This document shows, in pieces, positions 5,059 to 10,386 of a stretch of 10,386 nucleotides of DNA. The notes below the pieces were generated by a model, which worked only from the letters and a program-made list of their open reading frames with translations, was not told the origin of the DNA and did no database searches. Each line of letters starts with the position of its first letter. The first letter of the stretch is position 1. The translations under genes were made by a program, and so were the position numbers. This DNA comes from Oscillospiraceae bacterium (GTDB lineage: Bacteria > Bacillota > Clostridia > Oscillospirales > Oscillospiraceae), in the NCBI GenBank assembly GCA_029009035.1, contig JAQXJQ010000149.1:1-10386 (forward strand). The letters run 5' to 3'.

Positions 5059-6327
5059 ATGAAGAAACTGCTTGCGCTCATGATGGCGCTGGTGCTCGCC
5101 TTCGGCCTCGTGGCCTGCGGCGGCAGCAAGACCCCCGCCCCCAGCAACGAGCCCACCCCCAGCACCCAGCCCAGCACCGAGCCCTCTGCCGAACCCTCTG
5201 CCGAGCCTTCCGCCGAGCCCGTCGCTCTGAAGGTCGGTGCTGTGTATATCAACAGCAAGAACGACACCGCCGGCTACACCTTCGCTCACCACAACGGCAT
5301 CACCAAGGCCATGGCTGAGCTGGGCCTGGATGTGAACACCCAGCTGGCCATCGTGGACGAGGTCCCCGAGGATGACACCGCTGTCCGCAGCGCCATCGAC
5401 ACCCTGGTGGGTGAGGGCTGCGACATCATCTTCGGCATTTCCTTCGGCTACATCAACGCTTTCGCTCAGGCCGCCGAGGACTATCCCGAGGTCATCTTCT
5501 CCCACGGCACCGGCTACCTGTCCAACGACACCAACTTCAACAACTACTTCGGCCGTGCCTATCAGGCCCGTTACCTGGCCGGTGTGGCTGCCGGTCTGAA
5601 GTCCCTGGAGCTGGGCAACAACAACCTGGGCTATGTGGCCGCCTTCAGCACCGAGTACGCTGAGACCTGCTCCGGCATCAACGGCTTCGCTCTGGGTGCT
5701 CAGTCCGTCAACCCCGACGCCGTGGTCTATGTGAAGAGCCTGGGCGCCTGGGCCGATGAGCAGAACGAGTATGCCTTCGCCGAGGAGCTGATCAACACCT
5801 ACAACTGCTGCGTCGTCACCCAGCACTGTGACTCCGCTCAGCCCCAGATCGCTGCCGCCAACAAGGGCGTCTTCGGCTGCGGCTACAACTCCGACATGAC
5901 CGCCGACGCTCCCTCCGCTCACCTGACCGCCGCCATCTGGAACTGGAACGTCTACTACCGCACCGCCATGCAGGCTGCCATGGACTGCGCCGGCGACGCC
6001 TCCAAGTTCGTTGAGAAGATGGGCACTCCCGCTTACTACGGCGGCCTGGCTGAGGGCTTCGTGGACGTCTCCCCCCTCACCGACAACTGCGCTCCCAACA
6101 CCGACAAGGCCGTCGCCGCCGTCAAGGACCTGATCGTCTCCGGCCAGTGGGATGTGTTCTCCGGCGTGAAGCTGCACGTTGCGGCTGACGGCACCGTCAC
6201 CACCGAGGCCGCTCCTCTCATGGACAATGCCGGCAACGAGATCGTTGCTGCCGGCGGCCCCTCCGTTGAGGACGGCGTGATCACCGGCACCATGAACTAC
6301 CTCGTTCAGGGCGTCCAGATGGGCTGA
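5059..6327 (+). CDS. BMP-family ABC transporter substrate-binding lipoprotein
   Basis: Extracellular, membrane-anchored binding protein of a BMP/PnrA/NupN-type importer; characterised members bind purine nucleosides, but the ligand here is inferred. It is 422 residues. The signal peptide MKKLLALMMALVLAFGLVAC ends in a lipobox (LVAC) with the lipidated Cys20. Residues 21-54 are a Pro/Ser/Glu/Thr spacer with three EPSA repeats. The BMP fold starts at ~57 (KVGAVYIN), with GISFGYINAF, then FGRAYQARYLAGVAAG, a family hallmark, and GCGYNSDM further on. ATG 5059 has AGGAGG 8 nt upstream. It is the first gene of the transporter operon and is separated from the ATPase gene by a strong hairpin terminator, the usual way to make more binding protein than transporter. 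Third positions are almost entirely C/G with frequent GCT/GCC, consistent with high expression. Confidence 0.93.
   Translation: MKKLLALMMALVLAFGLVACGGSKTPAPSNEPTPSTQPSTEPSAEPSAEPSAEPVALKVGAVYINSKNDTAGYTFAHHNGITKAMAELGLDVNTQLAIVDEVPEDDTAVRSAIDTLVGEGCDIIFGISFGYINAFAQAAEDYPEVIFSHGTGYLSNDTNFNNYFGRAYQARYLAGVAAGLKSLELGNNNLGYVAAFSTEYAETCSGINGFALGAQSVNPDAVVYVKSLGAWADEQNEYAFAEELINTYNCCVVTQHCDSAQPQIAAANKGVFGCGYNSDMTADAPSAHLTAAIWNWNVYYRTAMQAAMDCAGDASKFVEKMGTPAYYGGLAEGFVDVSPLTDNCAPNTDKAVAAVKDLIVSGQWDVFSGVKLHVAADGTVTTEAAPLMDNAGNEIVAAGGPSVEDGVITGTMNYLVQGVQMG
5179..5220 (+). repeat. Three 12-bp coding repeats (EPSA) in the lipoprotein spacer
   Basis: Residues 41-54 read EPSA three times plus EP, encoded by near-identical 12-bp units starting at 5179, 5191 and 5203. 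It is a low-complexity tether between the lipid anchor and the binding domain. Copy number could vary by slippage. Confidence 0.75.
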
Positions 6328-6351
6328 TCACCCTGCGCAAGACCCGACTCA

Positions 6352-6396
6352 CCGGGCCGGCCGGTTTCCACCGGCCGGCCCGGGTTTTGATTTTTT
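6352..6396 (+). terminator. Strong intrinsic hairpin between lipoprotein and ATPase genes
   Basis: A perfect 13-bp all-G/C stem (6352-6364 with 6371-6383) around loop TTTCCA is followed by TTTT-GA-TTTTTT. It starts 25 bp after the lipoprotein stop. As no good promoter is seen before the ATPase at 6466, it probably lets part of the transcripts through, setting a binding-protein excess. It may also protect the 3' end of the upstream message. Confidence 0.88.
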
Positions 6397-6465
6397 CTCA
6401 GAGTTTCGGACGCCTCCGGGACTGTGAGGAAGGTTCAAGAGAAATGAGGAAATGGAGTGAGGCAG

Positions 6466-8049
6466 ATGGCTGAGTCTTTCGCCGTGGAAATGCGGGGCAT
6501 CACCAAGACCTTTGGCAGTGTCGTCGCCAACAACAAGGTGGATCTCAATCTCCGCCGGGGCGAGATCCTGGCGCTGCTGGGCGAGAACGGCTCCGGCAAG
6601 ACCACCCTGATGAATATGCTCTCCGGCATCTACAAGCCCGACAAGGGTGAGATCATGGTGGACGGGACCCCCGTGTCCATCAACTCCCCCGAGGACGCCA
6701 AGCGGCTGGGGATCGGCATGGTGCACCAGCACTTCAAGCTGGTGGATGTGTTCTCCGCCGCCGACAACATCTGGATGGGCGTGGAGAAGGGCGGCGCCAT
6801 CCTGAAGCAGGAGCGCTACGACCGCATCGGGGAGATGGCGAAGAAGTTCGGGTTTGACATCGACCCCCGGAAAAAGGTGTGCAACATGGCCGTGTCCGAG
6901 AAGCAGACCCTGGAGATCATCAAGGTCCTGTACTACGGCGCCAAGGTCATCATTCTGGACGAGCCCACCGCGGTGCTGACGGTGCAGGAGATCGACAAGC
7001 TCTTTGCCGTGCTGCGCCGCATGAAGGAGCAGGGCCACTCCATCATCATCATCACCCACAAACTCAACGAGGTGATGGACATCTCCGACCGGGTGGCCAT
7101 CCTCCGCAAGGGCGAATACATCACCACCGTGAACACTGCCGAGACCAACGAGCAGGAGCTCACCGAGTGGATGGTGGGACGCAAGATCGATTTGAATATC
7201 GACCGCCCCGTGGTGGAGCACACCAGACCCCTGCTGGAGATCCGGGACCTCACCATTAAGAACGACGAGGGCGCCGTGGCCATCGACAAGGTGAATTTCT
7301 ACATCCGCGGCGGCGAGATCCTGGGCGTGGCGGGCATCGCCGGCTGCGGCCAGAAGGAGCTGTGCGAGGCCATCGCCGGCCTGCGTCCCATCGTGGGCGG
7401 CCAGATGATCCACAAGGGCGACAACATCGTGGGTCTCAGCCCCAAGGCCATTCAGGAGAAGGGCATCGCCATGTCCTTCATCCCCGAGGACCGGCTGGGC
7501 ATGGGGCTGGCCCCCTCCATGTCCATCACGGACAATATGCTGCTGAAGAATTACAGCGAGTCCAAGGGCCCCTTTGTGGATCGCAAAGCGGGACGCGCTG
7601 CCGCCGAGCAGGTCATTGAAGCCCTGGAGGTGGTCACCCCCTCCGCCGAGACCCCTGTGCGCCGGCTCTCCGGCGGCAATGTGCAGAAGGTGCTGCTGGG
7701 CCGTGAGATCAAGGCCGGGCCCAATGTCATCGTCACCGCCTACCCCGTGCGCGGTCTGGACATCAACTCCTCCTACGCCATTTACAACATCCTCAACGAG
7801 CAGAAGAAGTCCGGCGTGGGCGTTTTGTTCGTGGGCGAGGATCTGGATGTGATGATGGCCCTGTGCGACAAGATCCTGGTGCTCTGCCACGGCAGGGTCA
7901 TGGGCGTTGTCCACGCCCACAAGACCTCCAAGGAGGAGCTGGGTCTGATGATGACCGGCGCGCTGGACCTCAGCAACCGCTACGAGGACAAGCCTGCCGG
8001 TATCGCCAAGGATACCCTCATGGGCGAGACAGAGAAGGGGGACGAGTAA
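6466..8049 (+). CDS. BMP-type nucleoside ABC transporter ATPase (NupO/NupA-like, two NBDs)
   Basis: Cytoplasmic ATPase powering the importer, with two ABC domains in one 527-residue chain as in RbsA/NupO. NBD1 (~1-240): Walker A GENGSGKTT (39-47), Q-loop Q88, signature region MAVSEKQ (141-147), Walker B VIILDEPT (161-168) and switch H198. NBD2 (~255-500): the P-loop position reads GIAGCGQKEL (290-299), lacking GK-S/T; LSGGN signature (401-405); and VIVTAYPVRGLD (421-432), where the Walker B Asp-Glu pair is Ala-Tyr. NBD2 is therefore degenerate and NBD1 is the likely hydrolytic site, an asymmetry known in this family. ATG 6466 has GGAG 8 nt upstream; an in-frame GTG at 6457 with GAGGA ahead of it would add only three residues. 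It lies downstream of the hairpin terminator and abuts the first permease gene (TAA immediately before GTG). Confidence 0.93.
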   Translation: MAESFAVEMRGITKTFGSVVANNKVDLNLRRGEILALLGENGSGKTTLMNMLSGIYKPDKGEIMVDGTPVSINSPEDAKRLGIGMVHQHFKLVDVFSAADNIWMGVEKGGAILKQERYDRIGEMAKKFGFDIDPRKKVCNMAVSEKQTLEIIKVLYYGAKVIILDEPTAVLTVQEIDKLFAVLRRMKEQGHSIIIITHKLNEVMDISDRVAILRKGEYITTVNTAETNEQELTEWMVGRKIDLNIDRPVVEHTRPLLEIRDLTIKNDEGAVAIDKVNFYIRGGEILGVAGIAGCGQKELCEAIAGLRPIVGGQMIHKGDNIVGLSPKAIQEKGIAMSFIPEDRLGMGLAPSMSITDNMLLKNYSESKGPFVDRKAGRAAAEQVIEALEVVTPSAETPVRRLSGGNVQKVLLGREIKAGPNVIVTAYPVRGLDINSSYAIYNILNEQKKSGVGVLFVGEDLDVMMALCDKILVLCHGRVMGVVHAHKTSKEELGLMMTGALDLSNRYEDKPAGIAKDTLMGETEKGDE

Positions 8050-9150
8050 GTGCATCTTCATGTGATCAAGCGGGACAGCTGTCCCGGGTGGAAAAAGGCG
8101 CTGCTCTATGTGGGCGCGGTGCTGGCGGCGCTGGTGCTGGGCGGCATCCTGCTGCTGGCCCTGGGCGTCGACCCGCTGAAGTATTACGGCCGTATGTTCA
8201 CCATGGGCATGGTGGGCAACAAGATCGCCTACCGGGTGTTTGAAAACTATCTGAAGGTGTTTGTGCCTCTGGCCATCACCTCGGTGGCCCTGTCCCTGGC
8301 CTTCAAGATGAGGTTCTGGAACATCGGCGGCGAGGGCCAGTTCATTCTGGGCGCCGTGGCCGCGGCTTGGGTGGCCTTTTTGACGGGAGGCGTGATGCCC
8401 CAGGGCGTTGCCCTGCTGCTGATGTGTCTGGCGGCTATGGTGGCGTCCGGCCTGTACGGTCTGGTGGTGGCCGCGCTGAAGGTGAAGTTCGGCACCAACG
8501 AGACCCTGCTCACCCTCATGCTCAACTATGTGGCGCTGTACTTCCTGATGTATCTGGGGGAGACCAAGGCGAGCTGGAACATCCTGCTGGACCCCAAGTC
8601 CGCCCGTCCCGTCTTTGCCAGCTTCGGCAAGATGGTGTCCTTCCCCGGCATCAAGTTCGGCAAATTCAGCCTGAACATCTGCGTGATCCTCACCTTTGTG
8701 GTGGGTATTCTGGTGTTCATCTACCTCAAGTACACCAAGCATGGCTATGAGATCGCCGTGGTGGGCGACTCCGTGGGCACCGCCCACTATGCCGGCATGA
8801 AGGTGAACACCATCGTGCTGCGCACCGTGTTCCTCTCCGCCTGCCTCATCGGTCTGGCCGCCGCCTTCAAGGTGGGCACCGCCGGCATTCTGTCCACCGC
8901 CATCACCGACGATGTGGGCTGGACGGGCGTGATCGTGGCGTGGCTGGCCCAGCTCAATACCATCGGCATTTTCCTGGTGTCCGCCCTCATCAGCGTGCTG
9001 CACTACGGCTCCACCGCCGCCGCCACCACCTTCTCCGCGGTGGACTCCAGCTTTGCCAATATGCTCCAGGGCGTGATCCTGTTCACCGTTCTGGCAGCCG
9101 ACTTCCTCATCCGCTTCCGGGTGGTCATCGACAAGAAGGGGGAGAAGTAA
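8050..9150 (+). CDS. BMP-type ABC transporter permease, first subunit (NupP-like)
   Basis: Inner-membrane permease of the branched-chain/ribose/nucleoside permease family (BPD_transp_2), forming the translocation channel with the next gene's product. It is 366 residues with about ten hydrophobic spans, the first at ~17-39. The family's NIGGEGQFILGA motif follows the second span, and the cytoplasmic ATPase-coupling loop is GYEIAVVGDSVGTAHYAG. The GTG start at 8050 follows the ATPase TAA directly; AAGGGGG 8 nt upstream, within the ATPase gene, supports it, with another in-frame GTG at 8062. The direct junction implies translational coupling. Gene order lipoprotein-ATPase-large permease-small permease matches Bacillus nupNOPQ. 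Confidence 0.92.
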   Translation: MHLHVIKRDSCPGWKKALLYVGAVLAALVLGGILLLALGVDPLKYYGRMFTMGMVGNKIAYRVFENYLKVFVPLAITSVALSLAFKMRFWNIGGEGQFILGAVAAAWVAFLTGGVMPQGVALLLMCLAAMVASGLYGLVVAALKVKFGTNETLLTLMLNYVALYFLMYLGETKASWNILLDPKSARPVFASFGKMVSFPGIKFGKFSLNICVILTFVVGILVFIYLKYTKHGYEIAVVGDSVGTAHYAGMKVNTIVLRTVFLSACLIGLAAAFKVGTAGILSTAITDDVGWTGVIVAWLAQLNTIGIFLVSALISVLHYGSTAAATTFSAVDSSFANMLQGVILFTVLAADFLIRFRVVIDKKGEK

Positions 9151-9151
9151 G

Positions 9152-10150
9152 ATGAACATTGACAAAGTGAATGTGGTCTCCACCTTCCTGCACAATGTGG
9201 TGGTCTATAACATCCCCCTGCTCTACGGCACCGTGGGCGAGATCCTGGTGGAAAAATCCGGCAGTCTGAACCTGGGCGTGGAGGGCATCATGGCCGTGGG
9301 TGCCATGTTCGGCTATATCGTGGGCTGCTACGCCAACAGCCTTGTGGTGGGTATTCTGGTGGCCTTCCTGGCCGCCGCCCTGTGCGGACTTCTGTTCGCC
9401 GCGCTCACCGTGTCCCTGCAGGCCAACCAGAACATCACCGGTCTGACCATCACCACCTTCGGCCTGGGCGTGTATTTCTTCGTGGGCAACGGCCTGAAGG
9501 CCATCTCCTGGCCCGCCATGAACGACGCCGCCGCCGTGAAGGCCGGCTTTGCCAGCCTCAATATCCCGCTGCTGTCCAAAATTCCCGTGGTGGGCGCCAT
9601 GCTGTTCACCCACAATATCATGGTCTATCTGGGCGTTGCCATCGCGCTTTTGGTATGGTGGTATCTGAAGTTCACCCACTCCGGCCTGCGCCTGCGCTCC
9701 GTGGGCGAGAACCCCGGCGCCGCCGACTCCGTGGGCATCAATGTCAAGCGCATGAAGTTCATCCACATTATGATCGGCTGCGGTATCATGGGCATCGGCG
9801 GCTACTACATGGGCCTGAATATGAACGGCTCCTTCTCCAGCAGCTGCTGGATCAACGGCTACGGCTGGATCGCCGTGGCGCTGGTCATCTTCGCCAACTG
9901 GAACGCCGCCCTGGCCATTCTGGGCACGCTGGTCTTCGGCTTCTTCAACACCCTGCGGGTGTCCGGCACCAGCCTGGCCATGGCCTTCCCCGGGAGCCTG
10001 GGCTGGCTGGCGGACATCCCCTCCCAGCTCTATCAGGCTTTGCCCTTCATCATCACCGCCGTGGTGCTGATCGTCACCTCCATCCGCAAGAAGGAGAACT
10101 CCGGTCAGCCCGCGGGTCTGGGCAGCAACTACTTCCGCGAGGAGCGCTGA
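9152..10150 (+). CDS. BMP-type ABC transporter permease, second subunit (NupQ-like)
   Basis: Second membrane subunit of the importer, 332 residues, with eight to ten hydrophobic spans. LNLGVEGIMAVGA near residue 46 is the paralogous counterpart of NIGGEGQFILGA in the first permease. GLRLRSVGENPGAADSVGI is the ATPase-contact loop, equivalent to the GYEIAVVGD loop there. The ATG at 9152 follows the previous TAA after one base, with GGGGGAGAAG just upstream. The C-terminal tail (RKKENSGQPAGLGSNYFREER) is hydrophilic and cytoplasmic. It is the last gene of the operon, followed 10 bp later by a terminator. Substrate specificity (purine nucleoside likely) is inferred from the family. Confidence 0.92.
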   Translation: MNIDKVNVVSTFLHNVVVYNIPLLYGTVGEILVEKSGSLNLGVEGIMAVGAMFGYIVGCYANSLVVGILVAFLAAALCGLLFAALTVSLQANQNITGLTITTFGLGVYFFVGNGLKAISWPAMNDAAAVKAGFASLNIPLLSKIPVVGAMLFTHNIMVYLGVAIALLVWWYLKFTHSGLRLRSVGENPGAADSVGINVKRMKFIHIMIGCGIMGIGGYYMGLNMNGSFSSSCWINGYGWIAVALVIFANWNAALAILGTLVFGFFNTLRVSGTSLAMAFPGSLGWLADIPSQLYQALPFIITAVVLIVTSIRKKENSGQPAGLGSNYFREER

Positions 10151-10160
10151 AACAAAAGCA

Positions 10161-10193
10161 AGCCCCCATTCCCGCCGGGACTGGGGGCTTTTT
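10161..10193 (+). terminator. Rho-independent terminator of the transporter operon
   Basis: AGCCCCCA (10161-10168) pairs with TGGGGGCT (10182-10189), with an inner CCC/GGG pairing in the loop, followed by TTTTT. It lies 10 bp after the second permease stop and closes the operon. Confidence 0.93.
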
Positions 10194-10221
10194 GTTCCGG
10201 TGCGGCACTCATCGTGCCTTG

Positions 10222-10264
10222 CCTCTCCCTATGGGAGAGGTGTCAAAAATCTTCGATTTTTGAC
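10222..10264. repeat. Two back-to-back perfect hairpins (intergenic palindromic repeat)
   Basis: CCTCTCCC-tat-GGGAGAGG (10222-10240) is followed by GTCAAAAATC-ttc-GATTTTTGAC (10242-10264), both with perfect stems. The arrangement resembles mobile palindromic intergenic elements common in Oscillospirales. No transposase is in the window, and function is unknown. Confidence 0.7.
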
Positions 10265-10287
10265 GGAGAGGGCAGCTGGACCGAGAC

Positions 10288-10386
10288 CCTCTCAGTCACC
10301 GCCTTTCGGCGGCGACAGCTCTCCCAGAGGGAGAGCCAAGACTCCTCTCAGTCACCGCCTTTCGGCGGCGACAGCTCTCCCAGAGG
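10288..10386. repeat. Tandem palindromic repeat, 43-bp identical units at 56-bp period, runs off window
   Basis: 10288-10330 and 10344-10386 are identical 43-mers starting CCTCTCAGTCACCGCC. Each holds a hairpin GTCACCGCC/GGCGGCGAC (one mismatch) and the start of a second, GCTCTCCC-aga-GGGAGAGC, complete only in copy 1 (10318-10336). The second copy ends at the window edge, so the array may continue. No coding potential was seen in 10194-10386 beyond these repeats. Confidence 0.85.

Noticed and set aside
6349..9195. A 948-codon open frame on the minus strand antisense to the ATPase and first permease genes
   Set aside because: It is in codon-on-codon register with both sense genes, so it stays open simply because the sense genes avoid TTA, CTA and TCA. 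Its translation is a His/Gly/Val/Ala-rich sequence with no recognisable domain.
10288..10386. Possible CRISPR array
   Set aside because: Only two 43-bp copies with a 13-bp spacer, internal hairpins and no cas genes; spacing and structure fit palindromic intergenic repeats, not CRISPR.

Overview
The window looks like chromosomal DNA of a GC-rich Clostridia member (Bacillota), most like the gut Oscillospirales of the Flavonifractor/Oscillibacter type. This rests on a Bacillus-style Noc next to Soj/Spo0J (ParA/ParB), a YitT-family membrane protein, a BMP-type nucleoside ABC transporter, AGGAGG-type ribosome sites, strong G/C third-position bias and short palindromic intergenic repeats of a kind common in that group. 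The genus-level placement is inference. Two perfect parS sites suggest the region lies near the replication origin, though no origin is visible.

Left half, minus strand (read from about 4884 down to 1): a YitT-family membrane protein, then noc (nucleoid-occlusion ParB paralogue), then parA (soj), parB (spo0J), a 67-residue single-span membrane protein that starts on a TTG overlapping the parB stop, and serS (seryl-tRNA synthetase, C-terminus cut off by the window edge). A clean sigma-A-type promoter (TTGAAA, 17 bp, TATAAT) drives parA onward. One parS lies just upstream of that promoter, in a longer palindrome followed by a T-tract, so it also reads as the terminator between noc and parA. The second parS lies inside the 3' end of the small membrane gene. 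ParA and ParB should act on these sites for origin segregation. Noc carries the four residues that distinguish Noc from ParB DNA recognition, so it should read a different site.

The 174-bp intergenic region 4885-5058 is divergent and holds two promoters that share a 16-nt extended -10 element with one mismatch. The yitT promoter is also overlapped by a 9-bp inverted repeat.

Right half, plus strand: a four-gene BMP-family nucleoside-type ABC importer made of a lipoprotein substrate-binding protein, a strong hairpin terminator, a two-domain ATPase and two permeases packed stop-to-start. A strong terminator closes the operon at 10161-10193. The remaining 190 bp is filled with short hairpins and a 56-bp-period palindromic repeat that runs off the window.

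No phage, IS element, CRISPR array or defence system is visible. The most interesting material is regulatory: parS doubling as terminator, parS embedded in coding sequence, a leader hairpin that can mask the noc ribosome site, a Noc without an evident membrane-targeting helix, and the twinned divergent promoters.
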